Shown piece after piece: positions 42,045 through 53,264 of a stretch of 54,750 nucleotides of DNA. The stretch spans positions 1-54,750 of the forward strand of contig NZ_JAGGOW010000026.1 of NCBI RefSeq assembly GCF_018614135.1. The letters run 5' to 3'. A program made the translations under genes and the position numbers. The notes under the pieces were generated by a model. It was given only the letters and a program-made list of their open reading frames with translations. It was not told where the DNA came from and ran no database searches. Every line of letters starts with the position of its first letter. The stretch's first letter is position 1. This DNA comes from Streptomyces sp. ISL-66. Lineage in GTDB: Bacteria > Actinomycetota > Actinomycetes > Streptomycetales > Streptomycetaceae.

Positions 42045-44027
42045 TCAACCGCCCAGTTGCAGCGCATCGGCCGCCTCCTCCACCATGCCGAGGCCGAGCC
42101 GGCTGATCCGGACCGCGAAGGGTCCTCCCGAAACCCGCAGGCCGGAGAAGCGGAGCCCGCCGAGCGGGGCACCCGGGAGCGGGACGAGGGCGACCGTGCC
42201 CGCGGGGGCGTCCGGGCGGATCCCGGCCAGGGAGAGCAACGCGTGGATCCCCGCGGCCGCCGCGACCGCGGCCGGCCGGCAGGCCGCCGGATGGGGAAGC
42301 GGGGCGCTCCCCGCGGTGCGCTGCTCGGCCGCGTACATCTCCGGAAGGCGGTACCCGAAGCTCTCCGCGGCGTCCAGCATGCCCCGGAGCAATGCGGCGG
42401 CCTCCTTCTCGAAACCGGCCTGGGCCAGTCCGGCCACGGCGACCGCGCTCTCGTACGGCCGCACCGCGCCCGAACGGTAGCCGAACGGGTTGTGCCCCGG
42501 CTCGCGGACCGCCATGCTCCGCAGTCCCCACCCGCAGTCCATGGCGGGGGCTCCGAGCAACCGTGCCACCTGTTCGGTACGGACCCGGTCGAGCAGTCCC
42601 GGTGCGAGCCGCCCGCCGCCCAGCAGCCCGGTGTCCAGCAGGTGGGCGGCGGCCCCCGTCAGCCGGGGCAGCGGACGCCCGTCGGGGTGCAGGGCCGCGG
42701 CGGGCCGGCCGCCGTCCGGGCCGTCGACCCAGAACCGGGCTGCGAACCGCTCCCGCAGGACGGCTGCCCACTCCCGCCACTCCTCGGCTCCGGACCGCCC
42801 GCACGCCTCGAGCAGATCGGCGCCGAGCAGCGCGGCCCGGTGCGCGTGTGCCTGGGTTTCACAGCGCCGCGGGCCGGGGTCGGGGTCGGCCAGGAAGCCG
42901 TCCTCCCCCAGGGCTCCCCGCAGCCACTCCAGGCACCGCTCGGCGGCCGGGAGCAGCAGGGCCACCTCCTCCTCGGGCATGCCCCAGCGTCTGGCTTCGG
43001 CGAGGACCGCCGGGAAGGCCAGCGTCGACTCGGTCCCGGTGCAGCCCGGTGGCAGCTGCGGTCCGGCTCCGCGCAGCGGCCCCGGGATCTTCCCGGCGTC
43101 GCCGCCGGGGCCACCGGTCTGGGTGCGGGCCAGGACGCGCAGGGTGGCGCCGGCCAGTCCGGTGCCGAGCGGGAGCGCCATGCGGGCGGCCCAGAGCGAT
43201 TCCGCCGGGGCCAGTCCGAGCCGCCACGGCACCCCGGCCGCCGCGTAGGCGTCGGCCGGCTCCCGGCGGTCCCTCAGCAGGAGCGCACCGAGGTCGGCGA
43301 CGCTGGTGCGCAACCACGCCTCGGCCCTGGGGTCGTCGCCCTCCGCGCGGGCGTCGGCCAGCGGATTCACCACGTGCGCGGCGGGGGCCCGGGCCACGCG
43401 GTCGTGGGCGGTCCGCAGCTCGATGGTGCGGGATTCGCCGGGGCGTAGTTCGAGCTGCCAGCGCAACAGTCCGGCCGAGGCGAGCGCGTCGTCCGGGGGA
43501 GGCTCGGCCGCCGTGACGGCCTGGGCATCCCCGCTGGTCCAGCGGAGCCCGGCGGCGTGTACCGCGGCGGGCAGTTCCGGTCCGGCCCGGCCGGCGGCCA
43601 CGGCGGCCAGCTCCGCCAGGTCGGTGCCGAGCGAGACCTCCACGGGGATCCGTAGCGGCCGGGCGGTGAAACTGCGCAGGGTGATCCGCTCCGTGCCGTC
43701 GGCGTGCCGGACCCGCTCCACACCCACGTCGGGGTCGGGCCCGGCCTCGGCTCCGGTCCGGACCGTCGAGGTGAAGGCGGCCCGGTCGGCGTCGAGGCTG
43801 CGCCCCTGGACGGCGACCGGGTCCCGGCCGTCGACGCGCAGCACGCAGCGGGACAGCAGCCTGCGCCCGGAGCGGTAGATCCCGTCGATGCCCTGCCCGG
43901 TGAGCTGGCCGTGCTCGGGCGAGATGACCAGGCAGGGGGCGGCGACGCAGATGACGGCGCCGTGCACGGGCGGCAGGTCGGGCCTGCGCGACGGAGGTAC
44001 GCGGGCCGGGGGTACGGGATGCGGCAT
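42045..44027 (-). CDS. Glycogen debranching-type (six-hairpin) glycosidase
   Basis: A 660-residue cytoplasmic protein. The N-terminal beta-domain (about 20-225) resembles the glycogen-debranching N-terminal domain (GQGIDGIYRSGRRLLSRCVL; HADGTERITLRSFTARPLRI). An alpha/alpha-barrel follows (about 260-640), with AHAHRAALLGADLLEACG, DCGWGLRSMAV, FGYRSGAVRPYESAV and FGYRLPEMYAAEQ. Such proteins hydrolyse alpha-1,6 or other glucosidic bonds, but the substrate is not fixed by sequence. ATG 44027 has AGGG upstream and gives the usual start. It has its own promoter region; the upstream DUF4192 gene is separated from it by a 480-bp gap. Confidence 0.8.
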   Translation of the reverse strand: MPHPVPPARVPPSRRPDLPPVHGAVICVAAPCLVISPEHGQLTGQGIDGIYRSGRRLLSRCVLRVDGRDPVAVQGRSLDADRAAFTSTVRTGAEAGPDPDVGVERVRHADGTERITLRSFTARPLRIPVEVSLGTDLAELAAVAAGRAGPELPAAVHAAGLRWTSGDAQAVTAAEPPPDDALASAGLLRWQLELRPGESRTIELRTAHDRVARAPAAHVVNPLADARAEGDDPRAEAWLRTSVADLGALLLRDRREPADAYAAAGVPWRLGLAPAESLWAARMALPLGTGLAGATLRVLARTQTGGPGGDAGKIPGPLRGAGPQLPPGCTGTESTLAFPAVLAEARRWGMPEEEVALLLPAAERCLEWLRGALGEDGFLADPDPGPRRCETQAHAHRAALLGADLLEACGRSGAEEWREWAAVLRERFAARFWVDGPDGGRPAAALHPDGRPLPRLTGAAAHLLDTGLLGGGRLAPGLLDRVRTEQVARLLGAPAMDCGWGLRSMAVREPGHNPFGYRSGAVRPYESAVAVAGLAQAGFEKEAAALLRGMLDAAESFGYRLPEMYAAEQRTAGSAPLPHPAACRPAAVAAAAGIHALLSLAGIRPDAPAGTVALVPLPGAPLGGLRFSGLRVSGGPFAVRISRLGLGMVEEAADALQLGG

Positions 44028-44509
44028 GGGTCGCCCTGTCTGCGCTCCGGGGGGATCGGCTGGGCGGCGGCGCGGCCGGGCCCCCACCACCCCCCAGGGC
44101 AACGCCCCCACCCCCGCCCGGGTCACGGCCCCCGGCGGTGGCTGCGCCCACCGGCGACCGGGGCGTCGCCGCAGCCGTCGGCCGAGGACGACCGCCACCG
44201 CGTCCCAGAGCCTGCGCAGAGCCGGCCGAGCCCAGGCCCAGCCCCACTCCCGGTCCCGGCCGCCCGGGTCCCAGCCGCGGTTGCGGACCCCGCGCCGGCA
44301 CCACTCGCCGTGCTGGCACCCCTCTCCTCTCCGGATCCCGATCCGACTCCGGATCCCGCTTCCGGTCCCGGTCCCCGTCCTCGTCCGGCTCCCGCTCCCA
44401 CTCCTAATCCCTGTCCGGATCCCTGTCCGGCCCCGTCTTTGGGTCCCGGTCCTCGCCCGGCTCCCGACCCCTGACCGACTCCCACTCACGCTCCTGCTCC
44501 GCTCGAGGT
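44028..44509. other. Intergenic region with an in-phase TCCNNN hexamer array
   Basis: A 482-bp gap between the debranching-type gene and the DUF4192 gene. Positions 44330-44503 form 29 consecutive in-phase hexamers, 22 of which begin with TCC (for example TCCGGA, TCCCGA, TCCGAC). The array ends 6 bp from the DUF4192 stop codon. The remaining 44028-44329 is C-rich, without a clear gene or hairpin. Translations of the array give Ser-Gly/Ser-Arg or Pro-Asp type repeats but no frame has gene features. Confidence 0.6.
44330..44503. repeat. Degenerate 6-bp tandem repeat, 29 units
   Basis: Every sixth base is in register over 174 bp; 22 of 29 units start TCC, and the rest differ by one or two bases. 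The pattern resembles the GGGATC hexamers that encode the Asp-Pro tail of the CobW protein in this window, hinting at a decayed coding repeat or replication slippage. Confidence 0.7.
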
Positions 44510-45787
44510 TCACTGCTCGCTCCCCGCCGTGCGGCCGGACTGGCGGCGGCTGGTCCGGTTCCGGCGGCCGGGGGGCCTGGTGACGTCCCGTCGGACCGCG
44601 GCCGACAGGCGCCCCCTGCGGGGCTCCCGGCGGCGCCGCTCCTCCCGTAGGCACTGGCGCAAACCCTCCGGGTCGATCCCTTCGTTGCAGGCGTGGTGGA
44701 GCAGCTGCGCGAAGCGGTACTCGTCGTCCGCTCGCAGCGCCAGCCCCAGCGCGATCCGCGCGGTCGGCTCGTCGCCGGTGGACCAGGAGACCCAGCCGGC
44801 CAGGGTCAGCGGGGCCGCCGCGTGCTCCCCGTAGGCCCCGACACAACGCCTGGCCAGGGCCCGCCACAGCCGCAGGGCGGGGCCCGCCTCCTCGTCCTCC
44901 ATCCACTCGGCCGCGATGTCGCGGATCTCCCGGTCCTGGAGGCCCAGGATCAGCGAGGCGGCCTCGTCGTCGCCCAACAGCGCGTCGTCCCAGTCGTCGG
45001 CGGCCGGGCCGGTCTCGGCCGGCAGGGCGAGGGTCATGCGCTGCATCAGGGCGCGGGCGAGCCGCACGGTCTCGGCGCCCACCTCCTCCCGCGTGGCCCC
45101 GTCGAGGATCTTGGGCACGAGGGCCGTGGCGGTCCGGTCCAGGGCCCGCTCCATCTCTTCGGCGGCCGGTCCGCGCAGCGGGGTCAGCCGCCGCTCGATC
45201 TCCCGGAGGGAGCCCCGGACCTGCAGCCCGGCGAAGGTGGCCGCGGCGGCCATCACCGAAGCGCCGGGCGCGGCCAGGACGCTGCCCTCCGCCGGGCAGC
45301 AGCGCTCGTCCGGGCAGCAGTAGGACCAGTACCGTCCGGCGGAGAGGCACAGGGCCTCCAGCACGGGGACGTCCAGGGCGCCGCAGGCCAGCCGAATCCG
45401 CTGAGCGAGCGGGCGCAGCCGGGTCATCACCCGCTGCCCGCTCTCGTCCCCGCGCGGGTCCTGGCAGAGGAAGACGACGATGCCATCGGGCTTGACGCCG
45501 CGCCGCCGGCTGCCGCTGACCAGGCAGTCGGCGACCTGCCGGGCGGTGTCCTCCCACTCCTCGGAAGTGGCGGGGATGCCCACACGGAGCCGGCCGCCGA
45601 AGCGGCCGCCCTCGCCGTGGACGGCGACCATGACGAGGGAGTCGGTCGGGTGGAAGCCGAGCATGTAGGGCAGCGCGTCGGCCAGTTCTGCCGGGCTGCG
45701 CAGGGTGATCGGGGGTACGTCGGCGGATCCGGGCGGGCTGGTAGACGGCCGGCCGGAGGGTGCGTGTGCTTCGTGGTTGTTCGTCAT
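44510..45787 (-). CDS. DUF4192 family protein
   Basis: A 425-residue conserved actinobacterial protein of unknown function. The DUF4192 core starts at about residue 27 (ITLRSPAELADALPYMLGFH, PTDSLVMVAVHG) and ends with segments such as LTLAGWVSWSTGDEPTARIA. A cysteine cluster YCCPDERCCP near residue 160 could bind metal. The C-terminal 45 residues are Arg-rich and basic. The ATG at 45787 is followed by a Pro/Ser-rich leader; the ribosome binding site is weak. It is divergent from recQ across 274 bp. Confidence 0.87.
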   Translation of the reverse strand: MTNNHEAHAPSGRPSTSPPGSADVPPITLRSPAELADALPYMLGFHPTDSLVMVAVHGEGGRFGGRLRVGIPATSEEWEDTARQVADCLVSGSRRRGVKPDGIVVFLCQDPRGDESGQRVMTRLRPLAQRIRLACGALDVPVLEALCLSAGRYWSYCCPDERCCPAEGSVLAAPGASVMAAAATFAGLQVRGSLREIERRLTPLRGPAAEEMERALDRTATALVPKILDGATREEVGAETVRLARALMQRMTLALPAETGPAADDWDDALLGDDEAASLILGLQDREIRDIAAEWMEDEEAGPALRLWRALARRCVGAYGEHAAAPLTLAGWVSWSTGDEPTARIALGLALRADDEYRFAQLLHHACNEGIDPEGLRQCLREERRRREPRRGRLSAAVRRDVTRPPGRRNRTSRRQSGRTAGSEQ

Positions 45788-46061
45788 GTCCCGAAGGTCC
45801 CGCGCCGGATCGGATCCGGAAACCCCTGTGGATAACCGCGGGGGCCGGCTCCGTACGGATCACGGCCATCCCCGGCATGCCAGGCATCCCCGGGCGCCAC
45901 CGGCCGGAAATCGAACCGACAAACGAGTCGGCAAGCGAGCCGGGCATCGGACCGGACGACACGACGCGCATCAGGCCGGACATCGAACAAATTCACGCTT
46001 CAACATCCACTGGCCCAGAGCGGCATTCGCCGATGTCGGAGCCATCGGGTTGCATGGGGGC

Positions 46062-48221
<2,160 letters not shown>

Positions 48222-48436
48222 CCGCATGAGTCATCTCCGGTGGGGCTGGGCAAGGATATGAACGGCATACCGGCGAATTCCGGTCGGCGGCGCCAATTGC
48301 TCGTTGCCGCATGTTCACGGGCCGCGCGAGAATTGCAGTGCTCCCGCTCGGCTCGACGGCGCTCTACTGGGCCGCGCCGCGGCGCGCCCGCACTCCAGCC
48401 GCGCCCGTTCCCGGGCGTGTACCCGAAGGGAGGACT

Positions 48437-49066
48437 GTGACCTTCGGATTCTCCCCGTCCTCGACCACATCCCTGTCCATGGCCACCGGCGGCGCCATCC
48501 GGCACGGCAGGCTGCTGGAGCCCTCCGAGTGGACCGCGTCGGGCGTGCCCCTGCTGCGCAATCCGCGCGAGGTCGTCAGCGGCCTGCACTCGCGGCACGG
48601 CCCGGTGCCTTCCACCGCGGTGATCGCCGTGCTCGGACCCGAGGAGCAGCTCGTCGCGAGCGCCTCCTTCGTGCAGCGTTCCGCGTCCGCCGACGGCTGG
48701 GATTACCGCAACGCGCTGCTCTCCCGCCTGCGCCGGGTCATCCCGCACGACCTGCGGCGGCGGACGCCGGTACGGACGGCGGTGCTGCTCTACTGCCGCG
48801 ACGGCGACGAGCGGTGGACCGAGGAGGACGGGGCCTGGATGTGGGGGCTGCGCGACGCCTGCACCCTGCACGGGCTGCGCTGCGGCGCGTACATCACTCT
48901 GACCCGCGGAGGCTGGCAGGTGCTGGGCGAAGGCCGCGGCGGTCGGCGGCCCAGCTCGGATTCACGGCCCGAGCGGCTCGGCGAGTCGACGGCCGAGTTC
49001 GCCCCGCTCGCCCTGCACACCGGAGGCGGCGCCGCGGAGGCCCTGCGCCGCGCCGCCGCACGCTGA
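48437..49066 (+). CDS. Conserved hypothetical protein
   Basis: A 209-residue protein that I do not recognise by domain. The GTG at 48437 follows GGGAGG at ideal spacing. Visible segments: HSRHGPVPSTAVIAVLGPEE and GDERWTEEDGAWMWGLRDAC. The central part has a mixed alpha/beta pattern, without signal peptide or membrane helix, and the C-terminal 40 residues are low-complexity. It lies between recQ and rnhB, where Streptomyces has a conserved gene by my recollection. The 215-bp gap after recQ shows no gene. Confidence 0.75.
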   Translation: MTFGFSPSSTTSLSMATGGAIRHGRLLEPSEWTASGVPLLRNPREVVSGLHSRHGPVPSTAVIAVLGPEEQLVASASFVQRSASADGWDYRNALLSRLRRVIPHDLRRRTPVRTAVLLYCRDGDERWTEEDGAWMWGLRDACTLHGLRCGAYITLTRGGWQVLGEGRGGRRPSSDSRPERLGESTAEFAPLALHTGGGAAEALRRAAAR

Positions 49067-49179
49067 CGACCCCTCAGTACGCTGACCGCACCGCCCGCAC
49101 GCCGACTGGCCCGCCGGACCGCCCCAGGGCGCCGGCGCACAGCGCCGCGCCCGCGGGCCGATCCCCGGGCCGCCCAACG

Positions 49180-49207
49180 GCCGTACACCCTGAAACGGGC
49201 GTACGGC
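49180..49207. terminator. Stem-loop between convergent genes
   Basis: GCCGTAC and GTACGGC pair, with an inner CCC/GGG pairing around TGAAAC. It lies in the 215-bp gap between two convergent hypothetical genes. The stem is modest. Confidence 0.55.
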
Positions 49208-49281
49208 TGGTCAGGCGCCGGTCTTCGGCAAGGCCGGCTCTTCGCCCGCCCCGCCCCTCGACCGCGCCGGGCTACGGAGCG

Positions 49282-49956
49282 TCAGACGCCCGCGCCCAGC
49301 ACGGAGTTGATCTGCTGCGGCTCGCCGCACACGATCAGCAGCGCACCGGCTCGCGCGAGCGCTACCGGCAGGGCCGCGGCGGCGGTCTCGACCGGTCCGC
49401 CGTTGGCCGCGAAGACCACGACGGGACGGCCGGCGGCGCGCGCTACCTGCACCGCGTCCGCGTAGAAGACGTCGTCCCCGGCGTCGTGCAGGGCCCAGTA
49501 CGCGGCCTCGCCGAAGGACAGCTCGTGCGCGGCCCACGGGTGGGGGCCGCCGGTGGTGAGCACCAGGATGTCGCCGGGCGCGCGCCCGGTGTCGAGCAGC
49601 AGGTCCACGGCCTCTTCGGCCGCGTCCAGCGCACCGTCGGCGGAAGCCGGGATCAGCTGGACCTGCGGCACCGCGGCGGAGACCGACGGCGTGGTGGAGG
49701 CTGCGGGAACGGGTCCGGGGGTGGCCTTTGGCACCCGCTGCGCGGGCGGTGCGGGCCGGGAGGCGTCTCCCGCGCGGCTTGCCGCCACGGGGGAGGGACC
49801 GGGGCGTCCGGGCCGGGGAACGGCGGCGGGACGCGGACCAGGTACGGGGCGGGGGGTCTGCGCGGTGCGGCTCGCGGCCGGCGTGACGCGGGGACCCTGG
49901 GCACTCTCGTGAATCTGAGGCTCCTCGGGGCGGGGGTGAGAGGCGTGAGTGGACAT
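49282..49956 (-). CDS. Hypothetical protein with UvrD/helicase C-terminal-like segment
   Basis: A 224-residue protein. Residues 1 to about 95 are Pro/Ala/Arg-rich and probably disordered. Residues about 100-224 are a compact domain (APGDILVLTTGGPHPWAAHE, LSFGEAAYWALHDAGDDVFY, ALPVALARAGALLIVCGEPQ) that resembles the C-terminal part of UvrD-like helicases, ending in a GEPQQIN sequence like helicase motif III. There is no Walker A, so it is not a helicase on its own. The gene lies 49 bp downstream of rnhB on the same strand and may be cotranscribed. Function is unknown. Confidence 0.72.
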   Translation of the reverse strand: MSTHASHPRPEEPQIHESAQGPRVTPAASRTAQTPRPVPGPRPAAVPRPGRPGPSPVAASRAGDASRPAPPAQRVPKATPGPVPAASTTPSVSAAVPQVQLIPASADGALDAAEEAVDLLLDTGRAPGDILVLTTGGPHPWAAHELSFGEAAYWALHDAGDDVFYADAVQVARAAGRPVVVFAANGGPVETAAAALPVALARAGALLIVCGEPQQINSVLGAGV

Positions 49957-50005
49957 CTATCAAACAGCGGTACGAAACGTACCGGTGAACGGCACGTACG
50001 TGCGA

Positions 50006-50716
50006 TCAGAAATCGAAGCCGAGTTGGCCTCCGATTTCCAGCTCCATCGATTCCTCGCTACGGCGCACCTTCTTGAGGTGGCGCCAGCGGGGCAGCGCGT
50101 CGAGGTAGGACCACGAGAGCCGGTGGTGCATGGTCGGCCCCTGTTCCTCCAGCGCCGCCCGGTGCACGGGCGAGGGATATCCGGCGTTGGCGGCGAAAGC
50201 GAAGTCCGCGATTCCACCGCCCTGTTCACCGATTTCGGCCATCATCCGGTCGCGCCGGACCTTGGCGATCACAGAGGCCGCCGCGACGGCCACGCAGGAC
50301 TGGTCGCCCTTGATCACCGTCCGGACCTGCCAGGGCGCACCGAGATAGTCGTGCTTGCCGTCGAGTATCACCGCGTCGGGGCGCACAGGCAGCGCCTCCA
50401 GGGCGCGCACCGCGGCGAGGCGCAGCGCGGCGGTCATCCCGAGCTCGTCGATCTCCTCCGGAGAGGAGTGGCCCAGGGCGTAGGCGGTCACCCAGCCCTC
50501 CAGGACGCCGACGATCGCGTCGCGTCGCTTGGGGGTGAGCAGTTTGGAGTCGGTGAGTCCCGCGGGCGGCCGGCGCAGGCCGGTGATCGCCGCGCACACG
50601 GTGACGGGACCGGCCCAGGCTCCTCGTCCGACTTCGTCGACCCCGGCGATGACCTTGGCGCCGGTGGTTGCACGGAGGGAGCGTTCGACGGCGTGAGTGG
50701 GTGCTTCATACGGCAT
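50006..50716 (-). CDS. rnhB: Ribonuclease HII
   Basis: Endonuclease that removes RNA from RNA-DNA hybrids and single ribonucleotides from DNA. The 236-residue product has the four acidic metal ligands D27, E28 ([14 protein letters not shown]), D119 (VILDGKHDY) and D156 (KVRRDRMM). The start at 50716 gives the family N-terminus; a longer upstream frame contains no homologous sequence. The gene downstream on the same strand, 49 bp away, encodes a helicase-like fragment. Confidence 0.96.
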   Translation of the reverse strand: MPYEAPTHAVERSLRATTGAKVIAGVDEVGRGAWAGPVTVCAAITGLRRPPAGLTDSKLLTPKRRDAIVGVLEGWVTAYALGHSSPEEIDELGMTAALRLAAVRALEALPVRPDAVILDGKHDYLGAPWQVRTVIKGDQSCVAVAAASVIAKVRRDRMMAEIGEQGGGIADFAFAANAGYPSPVHRAALEEQGPTMHHRLSWSYLDALPRWRHLKKVRRSEESMELEIGGQLGFDF

Positions 50717-50802
50717 GGCGCCAGCAAGGTTACGCCGACCCGCGCCGCCTGCACACCCCGGCCCCCACCCGACCACGCCCCGACCGCGCCCCGGAGCCCG
50801 GC

Positions 50803-51405
50803 TCAGGCCCTGAGCAGCGGAACCATCACGCCGTCGATCATCTCGGCGATCTCCACTTCTTCCCATTCGCTCTCGCACACCTTCGTGCGGTACATCATCA
50901 TCGCCGGGATCACATCGACCAGAAGCGGATCAGTGGCGTCCGCCCGTACGTCTCCCCGATCGATGCCCCTGCGCACCAGCTCGCCGATCAACCGGTGCGC
51001 CGGTTCGTGCAGCCCGGACCAGATCAGGCCACGGAACCGGTCGGCGTGAAGGTGGTCGCACTCGTGAAGAACGGCACGCAGCGCCTGCCCGGCCCGCGAG
51101 TACATGACGTCCCGCATCCGCACGCACAGCACGTACAGATCCTCGCGGATCGATCCCGTGTCCTCGATCCGGCCGAGGGGCGGCAGCCCCGTCCGCAGCG
51201 CGTCGGCCACCAGGTCCGCTTTCGAGGGCCAGCGCCGGTACAGCGCCGCCTTCCCGGTCTGTGCGCCGGCGGCGACACCCTCCATGGTGAGGGAATTCCA
51301 GCCAACCGTGCTCAGCTGCTCCAACGCGGCGTCCAGGATCGCCCGTTCGAGCTCGGGCCCACGCCTGCGCCCCGGAGGCGCCGCCGACCAGCGTGAAACC
51401 GTCAC
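50803..51405 (-). CDS. TetR-family transcriptional repressor
   Basis: A 200-residue repressor. The helix-turn-helix is [20 protein letters not shown] near residues 40-60, with a variable ligand domain behind it. The preferred start is GTG at 51405, which has GGAGGAG at good spacing; an ATG at 51441 would extend toward the operator. It is divergent from a DHA2 exporter gene. Two dyads with the shared core GTGAACG...CGTTCAC lie between them, so it should repress the exporter and itself, released by a drug-like ligand. The ligand is unknown. Confidence 0.93.
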   Translation of the reverse strand: MTVSRWSAAPPGRRRGPELERAILDAALEQLSTVGWNSLTMEGVAAGAQTGKAALYRRWPSKADLVADALRTGLPPLGRIEDTGSIREDLYVLCVRMRDVMYSRAGQALRAVLHECDHLHADRFRGLIWSGLHEPAHRLIGELVRRGIDRGDVRADATDPLLVDVIPAMMMYRTKVCESEWEEVEIAEMIDGVMVPLLRA

Positions 51406-51447
51406 GTCCGCTCCTCCGTCCGACCCGCGCGTCCGTCGCACGTATTT

Positions 51448-51483
51448 TCAGCCTTAGTGAACGCTTGCGTTCACTAAGGCTGA
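51448..51483. promoter_or_regulatory. TetR operator O1
   Basis: A 36-bp palindrome with 17-bp arms around TT; its core is GTGAACGC-TT-GCGTTCAC. It lies about 43 bp upstream of the TetR start and overlaps where its promoter should be. Confidence 0.82.
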
Positions 51484-51503
51484 CTCCCTACGGTGGACTC
51501 GCT

Positions 51504-51521
51504 GTGAACGCATACGTTCAC
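51504..51521. promoter_or_regulatory. TetR operator O2
   Basis: GTGAACG-CATA-CGTTCAC, the same core as O1, 25 bp upstream of the exporter start codon. It would block exporter transcription or translation initiation. Confidence 0.8.
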
Positions 51522-51545
51522 TATTTCACTTTGGGGGGATCCACA

Positions 51546-53099
51546 GTGACAACTCCTCAGCTGTCCAAATCCCGGATACCGGGCGCGGCCCGCCGGGAGG
51601 GGCGCACGGGAGTGGCGCTCGCCGTCATAGCCGCCTGCCAGCTCATGGTCGTCCTCGACGCGACGATCGTGAACATCGCGCTCCCGCACATCCAGACCGA
51701 CCTCGCGATCTCCACCACCGACCTGTCGTGGGTGATCAGCGCCTACACCCTCGCCTTCGGCGGCCTGCTGCTGCTCGGCGGCCGAGCCGGTGACATCCTG
51801 GGCCGGCGCCGCGTCTTCATGACCGGCATCCTGCTCTTCACCCTGGCGTCCCTGCTCGGCGGATTCGCCCAGGAGTCCTGGCAGTTGCTCGCCGCCCGCG
51901 CGCTCCAGGGCGTCGGCGGCGCCATCGCCTCGCCGACGTCGCTCGCCCTGATCACCACGACCTTCCCGGAAGGCCCCGAACGCAACCGCGCCTTCGGCGT
52001 CTTCGCCGCCGTTTCCGCGGGCGGAGGCGCGATCGGCCTGCTGGCCGGCGGCATGCTCACCGAGTGGCTCGACTGGCGCTGGGTCTTCTTCGTCAACGTG
52101 CCGATCGGCGTGCTGATCGCGGTCCTGGCCCCCCTCTACATCAGCGAGTCCGAACGCCACCCCGGCCGCTTCGACATCTCCGGAGCTCTCGCGTCCACCG
52201 GCGGCATGGCCTCGCTCGTGTACGGATTCATCCGCGCCTCCCAGGACGGCTGGCGCGACGGTCTGACCATCGGCTCGTTCGCCCTGGCCGTCGTCCTGCT
52301 CGTGGCCTTCGTCCTCATCGAGTCGCGGGCCCCCGATCCGATCATCCCGCTGCGCATGTTCTCCGAACGCAACCGCGCCGGCACTTACGTGATCATGCTC
52401 AGTCTTGCCGCCGCGATGTTCGGAATGTTCTTCTTCATCGTCCAGTTCGTGCAGAACGTGCTGGGCTTCTCACCGATCCAGTCGGGCATCGGTTTCCTGC
52501 CCGTCACGGTGGCCATCGTCACGGCCGCAGGCATCTCGCAGCGCCTGCTGCCGCGCTTCGGCCCCAAGCCGTTCATGGTGATCGGGTCCGCGCTCACCGG
52601 CACCGGCCTGGCGTGGCTGACCTTCATCGAGACCGACAGCTCGTACGTCTCCGGGGTGCTGGGCCCGATGCTGCTGTTCGGCTTCGGCATGGGCCTCAAC
52701 TTCGTCACCCTCACCCTCACCGCCGTCTCCGGGGTGGCCCAGCAGGAGGCCGGAGCGGCTTCCGGGCTGCTCAACGCCAGCCAGCAGGTCGGCGGCTCGC
52801 TGGGGCTGTCCATCCTGGTCACCGTCTTCGGCACGGCCAGTCGAACCGAGGCCGAGAAGCAGGTCCCGGCCTTCATGGCGGGGGCCGACCAGGATCAGCT
52901 GACGACCTTCAAACAGAACGGCCGGCTGCCCGACCCGTGGGGCGACCTCGTCCTCACTCACGGGATCGCGACTGCCTTCATCGCGGCCGTGGCCATGGCG
53001 GGCGTCGCTCTCGTCACCGCGCTGGTGGTGATCCGCGTGCGCAAGAGTGACCTGGACGCCCTGAACGGAGCGGCCGCCGAGACCGGCCCGGCCGCCTGA
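51546..53099 (+). CDS. MFS drug exporter, DHA2 (EmrB/QacA) family
   Basis: A 517-residue proton-coupled exporter with 14 predicted membrane helices. Signatures: LDATIVNIALPHIQTDL after the first helix (DHA2-type motif), GRAGDILGRRRVF (motif A), and RALQGVGGAIASPTSLAL. The start is GTG at 51546 with GGGGGGAT upstream. Controlled by the divergent TetR repressor through two operators. Substrates (quaternary ammonium, dyes, antibiotics) cannot be told from sequence. Confidence 0.95.
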   Translation: MTTPQLSKSRIPGAARREGRTGVALAVIAACQLMVVLDATIVNIALPHIQTDLAISTTDLSWVISAYTLAFGGLLLLGGRAGDILGRRRVFMTGILLFTLASLLGGFAQESWQLLAARALQGVGGAIASPTSLALITTTFPEGPERNRAFGVFAAVSAGGGAIGLLAGGMLTEWLDWRWVFFVNVPIGVLIAVLAPLYISESERHPGRFDISGALASTGGMASLVYGFIRASQDGWRDGLTIGSFALAVVLLVAFVLIESRAPDPIIPLRMFSERNRAGTYVIMLSLAAAMFGMFFFIVQFVQNVLGFSPIQSGIGFLPVTVAIVTAAGISQRLLPRFGPKPFMVIGSALTGTGLAWLTFIETDSSYVSGVLGPMLLFGFGMGLNFVTLTLTAVSGVAQQEAGAASGLLNASQQVGGSLGLSILVTVFGTASRTEAEKQVPAFMAGADQDQLTTFKQNGRLPDPWGDLVLTHGIATAFIAAVAMAGVALVTALVVIRVRKSDLDALNGAAAETGPAA

Positions 53100-53129
53100 G
53101 CACGCTGTCCCGTACGGCGCGGTCCCGCG

Positions 53130-53179
53130 CCCGCGCCGGGCGCGTACAGGGCCCGGCGCGGGAACCACCGCGCCGGGCC
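53130..53179 (+). terminator. Terminator after the exporter, with two alternative stems
   Basis: Arms 53130-53141 and 53151-53162 pair (12 bp). Arms 53149-53161 and 53167-53179 also pair (13 bp, GGGCCCGGCGCGG with its complement), using the same middle strand. The two hairpins exclude each other. Confidence 0.75.
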
Positions 53180-53216
53180 CTCACCCGTGGGCCTGCTGCC
53201 TGTGCCAGCGCTCGGT

Positions 53217-53240
53217 CCGGACCGGACCGGACCGGACCGG
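53217..53240. repeat. Tandem ACCGG repeat
   Basis: CCGG followed by four ACCGG units, then two copies of CCGGCGTCCGGTC just before the DUF4173 stop codon. The repeat can pair with the flanking TCCGGTCC to form a GC hairpin. Confidence 0.75.
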
Positions 53241-53264
53241 CGTCCGGTCCACCCGGCGTCCGGT

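Noticed and set aside
42045..45983. Single minus-strand frame of 1312 codons spanning the debranching enzyme and DUF4192 regions
   Set aside because: The first 650 residues are antiparallel nonsense relative to DUF4192, which is in another frame, and include the hexamer array; family sequence begins only at the ATG at 44027.
53217..53240. Tandem ACCGG units considered as a CRISPR or origin iteron
   Set aside because: Units are only 5 bp without spacers and lie between convergent genes; a simple repeat is enough.
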